From Aphrocallistes beatrix (lineage: Eukaryota; Porifera; Hexactinellida; Sceptrulophora; Aphrocallistidae): a stretch of 64,000 nt of DNA. How positions within the stretch are numbered: the first letter of the stretch is position 1; each line of letters starts with the position of its first letter. Under the pieces are notes generated by a model. It made no database searches. It was given only the letters and a program-made list of their open reading frames with translations, and had not been told where the DNA came from. This document shows, in pieces, positions 22,039-33,594 of the stretch. Both the position numbers and the translations under genes were made by a program. Where the stretch lies: NCBI GenBank assembly GCA_963281255.1, contig OY725490.1, forward strand, positions 5,456,001 to 5,520,000. The letters run 5' to 3'.

Positions 22039-22809
22039 TAATACTACTTGTAAATCATAAAAATTTACAATTTCAAAAAAAAAATAGTTCAATTAGTGGG
22101 TCACACCAGCTTTAACTGAACAATGAATAAATTATTTCAATTTCTCTTTGTTGCCCCAAATGATGATAGTCTAATTCAGGATACAGCTCTTCACCTATTC
22201 TCCAGGGAGAAAACACATACACAGGACCGATCCTAGCACTAGGCGAACTAAGCGGGCACCTAGGGCGACACAATTTGGCAGTTAATGAAGAACAAAATTC
22301 GAATATATCCAAAAAAGAGCAGTTTAAAAGATGATAGGTGTGGCATAGTGTTTGTTCAGTAAGTAAGTAGAATGGGATAGGGGCAGCAAATTAATAATTA
22401 GCTGAAACCTTCCATTTATTGTTGATTTTTCCAAATATTATAAATGTCCTGCGTTTTCTATAGAATTGCGCAGTCTATAGAATGTGCGACATTCTTGGAA
22501 TACCTCGAGTGCATCGAGAATTTATCGATATTCCGTAGAGTGCACAAATCCATATAAAGCACGAAACATAAACATATAATAGAAATTGAGAAGCCTGATT
22601 GTTGTTATACGTAAACAAAGATCAATTGATAGATGAGCATCATGAAATGGAAGTCAGGAAATAGCATTAATGATTATTTATTAGGGAAATGAGAAGTGGA
22701 AAATTGAAAATTGGATATCCTGAACTAGTTAGAGTTTCCAAATATACTTGTATATAAGTAAAACCTTGATAGTTACGCAGGAATATCCGAACTATTTTTG
22801 TTATACGTA
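22039..22809. other. Unassigned DNA with a possible hAT end
   Basis: At 22218-22272 a GC-rich stretch (CAGGACCGATCCTAGCACTA and GCGGGCACCTAGGGCG) looks like a hAT-type terminus, but I cannot find its partner. The rest shows no gene. Confidence 0.3.
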
Positions 22810-23244
22810 CAGTGGAATTCGCGTATTAGCAACTCGAGTTTTGCTCATAAGATGGTTGCTAATACGCGAAGTTGCTAATAAGGGAACAGCATTAACACAA
22901 AGTATTAACCTGGGACCTGAAGATTGGTTGCTAATAGAGCAATATTGCTAATAAGCAAGGTTGAAACCGATTGAACCGAATACAAAATATACAAGTATTA
23001 TATCCAAGGTTGAAACCGATTGAACCGGATATAAATATTCATGAATATTCCCTAACCGAATACGAATACTGATAATATTCGGCTAGTTCAACCGAATACG
23101 AATACTGATATTCGGTCACTCTAACCGAATGCGAATACTGATATTCGGTTCCCAACCGAATATCAACTATTTGCCGAGTAGTATTTGGTCTAACCGAATA
23201 TTGGACTATTCGGTTACAACCTTACTAATAAGCAAATTCCACTG
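22810..23244. mobile_element. pogo/Tigger-type MITE with nested repeat
   Basis: CAGTGGAATTCGCGTATTAG at the left and AATAAGCAAATTCCACTG at the right are inverted ends flanked by TA. The inner motif TTGCTAATA recurs at least five times on the left side. The block at 22961-23222 is a separate insertion. Confidence 0.8.
22961..23222. repeat. Interspersed ACCGAATA / TATTCGGT repeat block
   Basis: The block GGTTGAAACCGATTGAACCG occurs twice, followed by several copies of AACCGAATACGAATACTGAT in tandem with intervening TATTCGGT. The motif and its complement give many short hairpins. It separates the two halves of the Tigger-type MITE. Confidence 0.75.
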
Positions 23245-23274
23245 TAATTAACTAGATCAGTTTTTAAAAAGTAT

Positions 23275-23370
23275 TTACATATGTTACGGTAGATGTGTGC
23301 TTTTGGAAGATGTAAGTACTAGTCCATGCATGACTTTTCGCGCTATTAATAAGGTTTCTGGAAACTTAAT
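23275..23370. repeat. Dispersed repeat F, copy 1
   Basis: The stretch from TATGTTACGGTAGATGTGTG to AATAAGGTTTCTGG is closely repeated at 27935-28045. Ends and class are unknown. Confidence 0.6.
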
Positions 23371-23637
23371 AGGCGCTTCAGTAATTCCGCACCGTAACTA
23401 TGGATCATTAGTAAGGTTTCTGTTATAACTCTATAAAAGGATTGTAGATGTTACATGATTACATGATTATGACAGATAACCAAAGTTTGAAGAATTACTT
23501 GTGGTGAAGAAACAAAATCTTCAATGAAGGATATGGACAAGAAAAGAAATCATTAAGCTCATTGATAAACTATCAAATCCTCTTCCCAACCTCTCAAGAC
23601 TACTCGTACTTTACAACACTTTCAGCTTGTCGGGAAA

Positions 23638-24054
23638 ATGGGAGTTAAAGAGGTACTTTACATAGATCCTTATAATAAGACAAATGTTAACAGGTTGCTT
23701 AGAATAGTTTATTTTGGAGATTTATATGAGATAATACATTGGTGCTGGGAGCAAATAGTTTTTGGAGAATGGAAACTTCTACATTTCAAAATTAAAGAAC
23801 AAGGGTATTATACACATGTTGAAGTAGTGATTTTTTTATCCCCAAGCCCCAGCCACCAGTCTAGACTTAAAAGTCAAGCTCAAAAATCACTTGTTACGAA
23901 GCCCATATTATCAGACAACTTTGGATCTCGAGATCAAGTAGACCTTATTGACATGAGGACTACTCCTGATGGTGCATATAAAATGTTTCTTAACTATCAA
24001 GATCATTTTACAAAATGGATTGTTCTAGTATACAGTTTAAAGAGAAAATGTCCA
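23638..24054 (+). pseudogene. Integrase-type fossil (KRBA2/Ginger- or LTR-related)
   Basis: A short stretch (about 23930-24040) with the words QVDLIDM and FLNYQDHFTKW has the look of an integrase catalytic core of the KRBA2/SCAND3 type, which derives from Ginger or LTR-element integrases. Only a small part is left and it is broken. I see no terminal repeats. It is an old fossil related to the minus-strand fragment at 31077-32160. Confidence 0.55.
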
Positions 24055-24194
24055 TTATAAGTTTCAAACAACTTAATCAAAATTTTCTATACTCTGTGTG
24101 ACTTCATATTTTACAGTGCGGTAATGTTAAAGAATTCGACAACAAAATGCTTGTGAGCATGCTAAATAATTTATGGCCATGTTCCCACATTTTA

Positions 24195-25002
24195 CACTAG
24201 CGGCCATAAAGAATTACCTACTCTAATTGTGTTGTAATATTAGCTGTGGAGCCTATATTACAAAGTTCAATGAAGATTATTACAACATAACCTTAGATTG
24301 TGTGAGATTTCCTATTTGTTTATCAACGTATGGATCAAGTTTACGAAATTTTCTTGTAACCGATATAAATCCTAAATAGTAGTAAATCAGTAATTTTCTA
24401 TTTTTGACGAGAAAGCCAAGAATAAGCTTAGAAACTCGAGGAAAGATTGTTGTGTTAGGGGAAGAAGGCTATTCTTCAAGGCAAATAGCAAGTCGGCTTG
24501 TTTGCTGTAGAAAGAGTGTCTCTCCCATCCTCTAGAAAAAAATATTGACTGGATCTATTGTGGATTGGCCGATCCAGAGAAAGCCCCGAAAAATCACCTC
24601 AAAATAGGATCGATTAATCTTCCTTTTGCAGTTGTTAGGGAAACATCTATACTGTACTGTGTAGTAACTTCAGCACACTCTTTCTGCAGCAACCAAGCCG
24701 ACTTGCTATTTGCTTTGAAGAATAGCCTTCTTCCACGAGCACAACAATCTTTCCTCGAATTTCTAAGCTTATTCTTGGCTTTCTCGTATTCAAAAATAGA
24801 AAATTACCAATTTACTACCATTTAGGATTTATATCGGTTACAAGAAAGTTTCATAAACTTGATCCATACGTTGATAAACAAATAGAAAATCTCAGACAAT
24901 TTAAGCTTCTGTTGTAATAATCATAATAGAACTTTGTAATATAAGCTCTACAGCAGATACTACAACACAATTAGAGTGGGTAATTCTTTATGGCCGCCAG
25001 TG
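24195..25002. mobile_element. Foldback Tc1-like element, 808 bp
   Basis: The ends CACTAGCGGCCATAAAGAAT and TTCTTTATGGCCGCCAGTG are flanked by TA on both sides. The arms (about 24195-24530 and 24655-25002) are reverse complements over about 340 bp. Both arms carry the same piece of a helix-turn-helix coding sequence (GEEGYSSRQIASRL, near 24450-24510), typical of Tc1-type transposase N-termini. The element therefore formed by inverted duplication of an autonomous element's 5' end. It is non-autonomous. Confidence 0.8.
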
Positions 25003-25589
25003 TACATGGCAAGCGATGTTATCTTGAATCCCAGGCTTCCGTCGAAAGTGCAAATAAACGCGTCGAAGGTATTCTTACAAAGCGCATTAAAACTTATATA
25101 TTAAAACGCTAGGATTTTTTTGTGTTTGTCCGAATTGATTGAAAAATTGGCAAACCGTAGAGATATGAAAATTGTCATGTAGGTTCAAATGATATGATTA
25201 CGATTAAGTTCTAAGATCTAAGCGAAATTTTCACACAAAAATACCTATTCGAATTCGTAAGAATTTGTGTGGTTTCAAATGCAGTTCCGGAGAATTCTAA
25301 AAGTAGCATCTAATGCAATACTTACAAATACTTAATTTAACATTCCTGGCTAAATTTATTCATCATTCTTACACAATTCTAGCATGCTTAAGTTAGATTT
25401 AAATTCATATCAGGTGTAGCATTAATAGTCTTTATGCAAATTTGATTCTAATATTATACGTCCAGAATTAGTTAATTTTTTTCGAATCGAAAATTCCAAC
25501 CGAGCTGCAAAAAAAATATTTTACTAACTTGGCTACATCCAACATGTTTTATTACGGATACAAATACGTACATATGTAATTTAGAAACT
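25003..25589. other. No gene seen
   Basis: No repeat or coding sequence that I can support. Confidence 0.4.
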
Positions 25590-25872
25590 TATTGATCAAA
25601 TTTCTACATCTGTAGCTCTAGTAGAATTCTGATCAAATTGATCGTTTTGACAATTTGATCAAAGTTCTACTTTAGTAGCTATCGTAGAATTCTGATCAAA
25701 TTGACCGATTTGAAATTTGATCAAAGTTCGACTTCTGTTTGATCAAAGTTCTACATCAGTCAATGATGTAGAATTATGATTAACAAGAGTTCAAAACTCA
25801 ATTCTTAATGTTTGATCAAAGTTCTCCTGGGGGATTTGATCAAAATTCGACTCTCGAATTTGATCAAAATGT
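25590..25872. repeat. Irregular TTTGATCAAAGTTCTAC repeat array
   Basis: At least eight occurrences of TTTGATCAAA with a following GTTCTAC or TTCGAC, and of GTAGAATTCTGATCAAATTG in the opposite sense, are spaced at uneven distances. The core TTTGATCAAA is itself palindromic. No reading frame explains the pattern. Confidence 0.75.
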
Positions 25873-26059
25873 GCAGATTCTTCATATAATTTCCTGTTCT
25901 ATATTTACTAACAATTTGATTTCTTTTAAACCAGTTGTACATCATCTAAAATGGTATTTTTTGATCCGGCATAGTCAATTTCCTATATCAAAATAATACA
26001 TTTCATAGTGTTAGCTACTAACATAAAGGAGATATGTGTATCTAAAAAAATTCGCTAAA

Positions 26060-26525
26060 ATATGAAGAAACTTTTGAAGACATAACTGACGAACTTTCAG
26101 TCGACCGGGTGAAATTTCAGTGTTCACTTTGTAATGCTAAATTTTTGGAGAGTGAAAAAATGACTTCATGTTATTCCCGAATTACTTACTTACTTTCTCC
26201 CCCTGAGCTACTGATGATTCTGCTGACAGTCAAGGCAGAGCATTCAGAGAGCATATTCGAGCATATAACTCGGCTCTAGCGTTGGCTTCACTCGACGTTA
26301 ATCTCGATAAAGAGTTAGCTAGCGCTATGTGGGAGTGTACACATTCCGTATCCATGGTGTTGTGCATCATTACATTGGGCAACTGACTCCTCGAGCGGGA
26401 GAGGTTGCTTCATTTGCACAAATTTACATTCATCATGGTCCTCTAAGGAATCGCCAGCGACACCTTGGAGATGCGAGTCTCCCCGAGCTGCGACTACTGC
26501 AGAAGAGCTGTATGACGTAAACCCA
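26060..26525 (+). pseudogene. Helitron replication-helicase N-terminal fragment
   Basis: In shifting plus-strand frames I read a C-x2-C motif (CSLCNAKF), then LLSPPELL, then FREHIRAYNSALALASL, and TFRIHGVVHHYIGQL with SFAQIYI. This order is that of the region just upstream of the Helitron_like_N (Rep) domain in Helitron proteins. Frames change at least twice and the Rep HUH motif and helicase are absent. It is a small relic of an autonomous Helitron, useful as evidence that such elements existed in this genome. Confidence 0.65.
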
Positions 26526-26779
26526 ACGTATCTTACTTCAGACAAGGTGTTGATATGATGTGAGACAAGGGAGAAGAGTTGAGTGTAGAGTATGTGTCAA
26601 GAGTTAGCCAGGAGATGCTGATTTTACCAAACTTCTATGCATACGTATATGGCTATATGCCTTGTCCTTCATGCCTTGAATCCTTGAGAAGTTTAAAATT
26701 GCAGCCCTAGATCAATCAACTTTCTGCCGCACTCACTCCCAATTTGCTGTAGTCAACAAGTTAATTTAGTCAATTATAA

Positions 26780-27410
26780 GGTTGGCCTTTTCGACTAGAA
26801 CGGTAAATCTTTTGAATTTAATCATCGATTTGTTTAATTTTTTCAGTGCAGATTTGAATCGCACAGTTATCTGCAAAATTGCATTAATAATTCAAAAATA
26901 TGTGACAAAAATTTATTTTTTTGAAATCGGTTAACTTTCAAGAAAAAAATCAGACACAATTTTTTATATGCTCTCAGAAACTTTCCAAAGTTTTAATTCG
27001 AGGGTTATCTAACTCCTGTACAGACAACTCTCGAGCAATATTTTTTAGTAAATTCGAAGTTTTTTAAAATATTTCTCTTTTTATTCGTTATATCAAAACG
27101 TTGTCTGTACCGGAGTTGCTCATTATCGAAATATATCAAAAACCGTTAAAAAAATAATGATATCGCATACAAAAAAATAATGATATCGCATACCTATAAG
27201 AAGTTGTAGATATAGGACATTTCGTTTGAAAAATGTGCACTTTCTAGAGCGACACCAGGTGATACAAGTGGCTCTCAGTAACAAAATATTTGCGGGGTTA
27301 GAAAAATCGATATTAATGTTTAGAACTCCTACTGGGATTAAAAAATGATCAAAAAGCGCGTTTGGCAAATTTCTGAAAAAAAAACAAATTCCCCATAGGC
27401 GATACCAACC
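26780..27410. mobile_element. Family D TTAA element (copy D1)
   Basis: The left end AAGGTTGGCCTTTTCG and right end GATACCAACCTTAA are inverted, with TTAA at 27411-27414 and a mutated ATAA at the left. The left end is followed by the family D block TGCAGATTTGAATCGCA. It is shorter than D2 and D4 and non-coding. Confidence 0.7.
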
Positions 27411-27547
27411 TTAATTTAAATATCATATTTTAGTTACCAAACATAATGTTAAAAAATTAAAAAAGCGTCCGCACAATATTTTATTTTAATTATCGCTCTT
27501 TGTGATGCCCTTAATAAAAATATACTCTAGGTAATAAGATAATTATT

Positions 27548-27815
27548 GAAGGATATTAATATCACACTAATAAAATTTCATCATTCTATCACCAAAAATG
27601 GCTGAGTCATAGTCGAAAAACTGAAAATTCTAATAATAAAAGAGGCGACGATGGCGTCATAATTCCATGATGGTCGACATTTTCATCTGAGGTCAGAACT
27701 ATGTGGAGCCATAGCCAAAGGACTCCTACATGCCCAATATCAGCTTTCTGTGCCTGACAGTTTCTTCAATCAGAAAGTGCGAGGCACAGAAAGCTGATCT
27801 TTGGCATTTTGAAGT
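27548..27815 (-). mobile_element. Family A fragment (copy 4)
   Basis: Reverse-orientation family A 5' half (ATGGTCGACATTTTCATCTG, GGAGCCATAGCCAAAGGACT). It ends at TTTCTTCAATCAG and is followed by a second short piece in the opposite sense (GGCACAGAAAGCTGATC). Confidence 0.75.
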
Positions 27816-27934
27816 TTAAGATACGATATTGTGCATTAGGCATTCGCTTTCTCCCAGCCAAAACTCAATAAACAAGGTATAGACAAATAGTGCTTTTCAA
27901 TGAAGGTGAACACTTCGCGGCAAGTCAACTACTG

Positions 27935-28045
27935 TATATGTTACGGTAGATCTGTGCTTTGGAAGATACTTGTCAAAAGTGAACATCTCCCGCGGAAGAT
28001 GTAAATGCTAGCCAATGCATGACTTTTCACACTACCAATAAGGTT
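27935..28045. repeat. Dispersed repeat F, copy 2
   Basis: Second copy of the 23275-23370 repeat, with a small internal insertion (AAAGTGAACATCTCCCGCGG). Confidence 0.6.
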
Positions 28046-28099
28046 TCTGGATACTTATACGAGTAAGAATTTGCCAGCGAATTCAATTTCAAAAACCAT

Positions 28100-28620
28100 G
28101 TTCACTTCAATCACATATTTAACCCACTTCCCGTTTAGCTAAAGGTCTAAACTTGATATCATTTGAAAGTACGGGGTTGGTGGATAATTTTTATGACATT
28201 AGATTTGTCAAAATATGCATGGTGACTTAGCATTAAGCCATTAAAAAATAACCCGACCTGTCGAATATAATATGCAATTTAACTACTTTATCCTTTTTGT
28301 TTCGATCTGATATCTCTACAACATATTCTTAAGCGTTGGTGGATTATGTGTTTCAAATTCTTTTTAGAAATCTCTTCTAATTCCTAAGATATGACATTTA
28401 TTACTAGTTCCACATCACGACGATCATGTAAAACATAGATGCATTTTGACTACCTAATCCTCATTCTTTCGATTTAATTTCTCTACAACATGTTCCTAAG
28501 CGTTGGTGGATCATGTTCTATTAAAAATTATTCCCTAACCTGTAAGATGTAAGATGAACTGTTTTTGATTATGTACAATTGTACACTGTTATTTTTACCA
28601 AGTCACTAACTTGAAATACA
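28100..28620. repeat. Satellite-like tandem repeat, about 168-bp period
   Basis: GTTGGTGGAT recurs near 28166, 28335 and 28503, a spacing of about 168 bp. Longer matches flank the last two (CTACAACATATTCTTAAGCG against CTACAACATGTTCCTAAGCG). About three diverged copies are present. Confidence 0.65.
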
Positions 28621-28999
28621 AGCAGATGCATTGATCCATAGTCATGAATAGATGGGTACATCATATATAATCTACTCGTCGCATCGTTGATTCATTTCGT
28701 TCTAATTCTTTTTATTGCTACTTTTTCGTAATTTTGATATTTTACATCGCTTCTCTTCAAACAAACCCAACAACGAGTACAATTACCCCTTTGTCATCTT
28801 GGTATTTTTAAAATTCATTCTTGTTTATAATCCACAAAGCTATTTATATTACTTATTAATTCAGTTATTATTTAAGATAGTTTCGGAGATTTATTATCAT
28901 TATCTTTACCTTAGGTATTCGCGATTCGATTCAATATGACTTTGCCGGTCGACATACAACAATTTATCTCGCTTTGAGACCCTTGGGCATAGCATAGAG

Positions 29000-29653
29000 A
29001 TGCTTCCTGATGTGCTTAACACTTCTTCTCGTAGGAGCCCAGGTTCTCTTTGGAGTAAGATAAGACGTAAACTAGTGTTCTGCAATAATCGCCAGGTGAA
29101 TAGGGACAAGTTATACTATAAATGGGTAAGAAATGTTAGAAATATTCAAGCCGTTGCTAAGACTCAATTACCATCCAGTCAAGTATCTGTTGTTGATTTG
29201 CCAGTTGAAAATCCACCAGTGCTACAAACCGCCCTCCCCGTTAGTATTGATACGACCATTTTTTCTTTGGATACTAAATTGTTCCTCGCCACTAATTTTG
29301 CTCTGAGTTGCGTTAGAGAAGCTGTTTCCCATTTCTCTCAGTATAATAGTTTGTGCTTGGGGACTAGTTCCCTGATTCTAAAACAGTGCCTGTCTGAGAT
29401 TGTTGACAATAATCTGTTGATTGTCTGGGCATCAGCATCACCAGGCACAGAAATGTATCATAACATGTCTCTATCCGCCCAGGATTTTATTTTGGAATAC
29501 AATGGTGCTGATTTTATCACAATTCTTGATCATGATTGTGACATTCGGAGCAATGCTCTGAAATTTTTCAAATTTGATAATTCAAATATTATAGCTGTTG
29601 TGGTTTACTCTGTTCTCAGCATCATCTTACTCATTATACAATTTAAGACGTAA
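29000..29653 (+). CDS. Unidentified 217-residue protein with C-terminal membrane segment
   Basis: This is an uninterrupted ORF from ATG 29000 to TAA. I do not recognise its family. The N-terminal 60 residues are basic (RRSPGSLWSKIRRKLVF). The middle has a cysteine-containing helix-like region (FALSCVREAVSHF) and a stretch ending GADFITILDHDCD. The C-terminus IIAVVVYSVLSIILLIIQFK is a clear candidate transmembrane segment, so it could be tail-anchored. An in-frame TGA at 28937 limits any upstream extension without splicing. AATAAA at 29684-29689 lies about 30 bp after the stop, as in a real mRNA 3' end. Its codon use is less AT-rich than the flanks. It may be a small host gene, a terminal exon, or a domesticated element gene. 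Confidence 0.4.
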   Translation: MLPDVLNTSSRRSPGSLWSKIRRKLVFCNNRQVNRDKLYYKWVRNVRNIQAVAKTQLPSSQVSVVDLPVENPPVLQTALPVSIDTTIFSLDTKLFLATNFALSCVREAVSHFSQYNSLCLGTSSLILKQCLSEIVDNNLLIVWASASPGTEMYHNMSLSAQDFILEYNGADFITILDHDCDIRSNALKFFKFDNSNIIAVVVYSVLSIILLIIQFKT

Positions 29654-29683
29654 GTTATAGCTTACAGGATACAACTTGTTTAA

Positions 29684-29689
29684 AATAAA
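29684..29689 (+). other. Candidate poly(A) signal
   Basis: AATAAA about 30 bp after the stop codon of the 217-residue ORF. Confidence 0.4.
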
Positions 29690-30305
29690 TCAAGTCCAAC
29701 TAATTTCCTATTGGATTTACCAGTTTAATTAAAATGATGTTGGATCTAAAAAATATAGTATACATTTGACTCCACTCGATTTATCATTTATACGCTACTC
29801 TTTTATGCATTCATGTGTTCATTTATATGTAGCGTCAAATCGATTCATGATCTATTCAAATTAGTGTATAAACTCGACAAGATAAGATTCTCAGAAAATA
29901 TTTTAAATCCAATTTGAATATAAAATCGGATTTAAATCTAAAAAAATCATGTGATATTTATCAATCCTGCGTACAATAGTATGTGATGACAGTATACATT
30001 TTAAGAACGACAATATTATTACTATATCAATAATGAATGAATGTAGAGACATGAGACACAGGCAGTAAACGAAATTTAAGATCTACAATATGATTAATCA
30101 ATAAGAGGATAACTAATATTTGGGAGTAACTGAACTAAAGGGATTTTGGGTCTAATATGAAGACAACGGAATTAACTATTGATATTTCTGGAATAGTCGG
30201 GTCAAAATAGGAATTAAATTGTCCTAACCCCAAATAATAGTAAGAAATTGTTTTATTGCTTTTTTTCCATAGTACATGTCTTTAGACTGACATACTAAAA
30301 TTTTA
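29690..30305. other. No gene seen
   Basis: AT-rich DNA without recognisable features. Confidence 0.4.
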
Positions 30306-30995
30306 CCGAAATAGGACTATCCAAAAGTGAATTGGTACGACTCCACCGTTGACCCCGACTATACAAATCGCCGGGGCCGACCGCTTAATCAGACCACTAT
30401 TGTCAGGACCGGATTATTTATCACACATAGAATCTAATGGAAAATATAGATGAGTATATCTATATATTTTGAAGAGTATTCTCCGCTTAATCGGAAAAAA
30501 AGGCATCTCACAGATGTGGTCCTATTAAGCGGAATCGAGTGTATTTATCAATCGATCCCATCTAATTTTCGATCTTTTAATTTCCTAGGTATTAAAAGAG
30601 TCAAATTTGAGTTTTTTCTCCTTAATGATACATTTATGCCACCAGCCGTAGGTAATGATAATTTAAAACTAACATTTAGACTATTTATATTAAGAAATTC
30701 GTACTCAGCAAGCATAGCCGAGAAGAACAAGGGGTCACTTGATATGGTTTCTACCAAATTTGGAGATCGGAATTTTCACATTCCAGGCCGTCGATAAGTA
30801 GGACCAGAAAATTTTGCTCAAAATATAGTCAATATATATATCAAAATTTCGGAAATTTGATGCTGAGAACGAATAAAAGTGATCTGCAATCATTTTGAAG
30901 TTTAAATATCCGTTTTGAAAACCGCCGATTTGTATAGTCTGGGGTCAATGACGGAGTCCAATTCACCAATTCACTTTTGGATAGTCTGATTTCGG
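30306..30995. mobile_element. Inverted-repeat element with nested Tigger-type MITE remnant
   Basis: GAAATAGGACTATCCAAAAG at the left and CTTTTGGATAGTCTGATTTC at the right are inverted, and the arms continue for about 70-90 bp (to 30373 and from 30910). Inside, 30374-30543 (GGCCGACCGCTTAATCAGAC to CCTATTAAGCGGAATCGAG) is a damaged copy of the Tigger-type MITE seen at 36278-36465. The 115-codon open frame across it is fortuitous. Confidence 0.6.
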
Positions 30996-31076
30996 TAAAC
31001 TTTTTGTATGTTACTCTTAAGATATGATACTACGAGAAAATGCAATAAAACCATGCAATTATTGTGGGGTCATATA

Positions 31077-32160
31077 TCATATTGACCTGACTAGAAGTCT
31101 AGATTTTTTTCTAGATGTATTTTTGGAGTTCTCATACCTTTCATGATAATATAGAATACTGTTTAGGAATGTCTTGAGAGTAAAATGATTTCCTGACTGC
31201 AATGTATATCCAAATAGGTCAAAATTTAGAATACGTTCATGATGTAATAAAGTATTGCGTTTATCTATTCCATTTTCATCAATGTTGAGATTCCACATTT
31301 ATAAGATCAATAAAGGTGATAGGCTCAATAATTTTCCATTCGATCTTGTAAAAGCTACATTATTTCTTCTGCAGAGTTTACATTTTTTGGGTTCAATTTT
31401 GTTTACAATGGTAGTTTGACAGTTAACTAAACATTTATTGAAAGTAGTGATATTTTCTAATTTTATATTACTTGAGAACCATAAACGAAGCGTTTCAAAA
31501 TTTTTTGTCTGTACATATGTCAACATGTCACGTAAATCATCTGTTGAGATGCTATAAAATTTCTGAATTCTTGAATGCGTTGGCTAATTAATGTAATAAA
31601 ATTGTCGAGAGGACATGTCTTAACTAATTGAACATCTTTATAATTACCTCCCATTCCACACGAAGCTCTTCAAGTTCCAAAAATACATGTTTTGAAGGGT
31701 TTGTACAATCGATTATATCATGTTTCTGGTTTGTGAAGGATTCTTGATTACTATTAGCATTTGTAGTGATATTTCGTATTAGGATATCATCTTGACTAGA
31801 TATATCCGTTTGACTATTCGCGTTCAGTTTCACTTCCCTGCTGTTGACATCGTTATTGTGACCTTGTTGTAAAGTTGGTAGTGTGTCAACTATTGGATAA
31901 ATGTGGTCGTTTTGGAATAGTCTTCAACATCTTTTGGAGGTGGTAAGGTGTGTTTGTTTCTGGGATCCGTCAAATATAGACTCTCCATTATTGGTGCATT
32001 TACCATCTACTTTTGGATGACAGCCTGAATTACACTTTGTATCTATGTAATTTACATGGACTGTGTTTGGTAGCACAATTTCCTCGACATTGACATGAAG
32101 TTTACTACCTTGTGAAACTAATTTAACCAGTGTGCATCTTAATTTCTAGCTTTTGAATAA
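31077..32160 (-). pseudogene. Fossil of an integrase-type (KRBA2/Ginger-like) element, C-terminal part
   Basis: On the minus strand, near 32110-32000, there is a cysteine-rich tail (CQCRGNCATKH, then GCHPKVDGKC) of the kind found at the C-terminus of KRBA2/Ginger-like integrase proteins. It is followed by acidic low-complexity sequence and, further on, short open stretches with a KKCKLCRR motif. The fossil is broken and has no recognisable terminal repeats. The boundary toward 31077 is uncertain. Confidence 0.4.
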
Positions 32161-32510
32161 TAGAAACACTCTCTAGAAAAAGATAAGGTAAGATGAACCT
32201 TCCCACAGCTCAAATTCTCCTCTCCTATACTTCAGATTCAAAACTCAATGACTAGTTCCAATTGCATAAAATGCTCCTGATAAGCTAGTCTATACTCCTA
32301 AATATGACGCTGACCCAACTTGCCTCTATCTTCCTTTGGTATAGGTACTCTAACATTGTCCCCACTAGTGATTTCATTGACCTCGTTGAGTCATTAAATT
32401 TGTTTTGGTTCGATTAAAAACATTAAGATCGAGAACAAAAATACTGTGATTTAGTTTCACCTCTTAGTGGAGAAAGTCTTTTAAAGCAATTCTTATCCAC
32501 AACATAATTA

Positions 32511-32694
32511 CAGTCAGGGTCGCTTATTGTGAAACACCAGGGGACCAAAAATCTATTCATAATAGAGATACTTCATATTAAGCAAACTTGATTCAATACA
32601 AATCCTATCTGAAAAATGAAATAGGGACCAGGAGGTTAGTTCATAATAAACGAATGTTCATATTAAGCGGGTTCATAATAAGCGACCCTGGCTG
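32511..32694. mobile_element. pogo/Tigger-type MITE, 184 bp
   Basis: CAGTCAGGGTCGCTTATTGT and AATAAGCGACCCTGGCTG are inverted ends, flanked by TA on both sides. A second copy lies at 62413-62567, continued at 63644-63651. Non-coding. Confidence 0.9.
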
Positions 32695-32699
32695 TATTT

Positions 32700-33010
32700 A
32701 CAACTGATTAGCATAATTCCAGCTAGATGCTCAGCACGCTTCCAATCCAACGCTTCCAACAGTCTGATTGTGAAGTGGCACCAGCTCTAAGAAACGAGTG
32801 AATAAATCGACCATCAGTAAGAAATACCTATATTCGCTATCTGCCCAAGGCAATGTACCAATGTCGATTCCAACGGCTGCACCTGGATAGTTCTTGCCGA
32901 TCGCCAACGACTCCATTGGTTGCTAGGGATGGTTCGATGGTTTAACTCGCTAGCAAATCAAACATTCTTGGCAAAACGCCTTCACATCCTTTGACATTCG
33001 GGGCCAAGAT
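32700..33010 (-). pseudogene. LTR-retrotransposon (Ty3/gypsy-type) integrase fossil
   Basis: The minus-strand word FLLMVDLFTRFLELVPL with the preceding IDIGTLPWADSEY is characteristic of the integrase core of Ty3/gypsy elements, and a zinc-binding-like stretch precedes it toward 33000. This is a short broken fossil with no LTRs visible around it. Confidence 0.65.
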
Positions 33011-33594
33011 ATACACTCTCATTGAATTGAAACCACAGTTATTTGATAAATTACTTGGTGGAGCTTCACGCAGTATATTAGTGAGCCTGACCCTTTTTTA
33101 TTTTGAAGGAGAACATGATGAAATTTGGCGCACCCAATGTCCAACCTGCAAAATTTTCGATGGGACATTCTCAAGAAGCTCATATTCACTACGTGTAACT
33201 GTATACTTTCCAACACTGTTAAGAATATGAATTCGTCTCAAAGGGCAAAAGATGAGTCACGGAAACTCAAGAAGTTTAAATCTATTTAATTCACGTCTCT
33301 AGAAACGACATTTGTAATTTATCCAAATTATTTGTTATCACTTAATACTTAACTTATGCAATTTACAATGAAATTATCAAATTTCTTTAAGTGAATGCAA
33401 ATTAATAATTTGCGCATGTTGTGGTAGTGACTATCGAGTAAATCAGGCATTAGGGGCCACAACAGTTTCGATACTAAAATTTGCATACTTATTAGTTTAG
33501 ACTTCAAACAATCCATGGTTCAACATAGTGAACAGTCCTCTATAGCGTAGTTCACGGCTTAACTTATTTTAATTGAAATTCCAATTTGAACTCT
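33011..33594. other. No gene seen
   Basis: Short open frames on both strands have no family resemblance, and no terminal repeats are visible. Confidence 0.4.

Noticed and set aside
26315-26545. 76-codon minus-strand ORF
   Set aside because: It is the antisense of the Helitron protein fragment, which has recognisable motifs on the plus strand.
30450-30797. 115-codon ORF
   Set aside because: It crosses the border between a Tigger-type MITE remnant and the surrounding inverted-repeat element and has no family resemblance.
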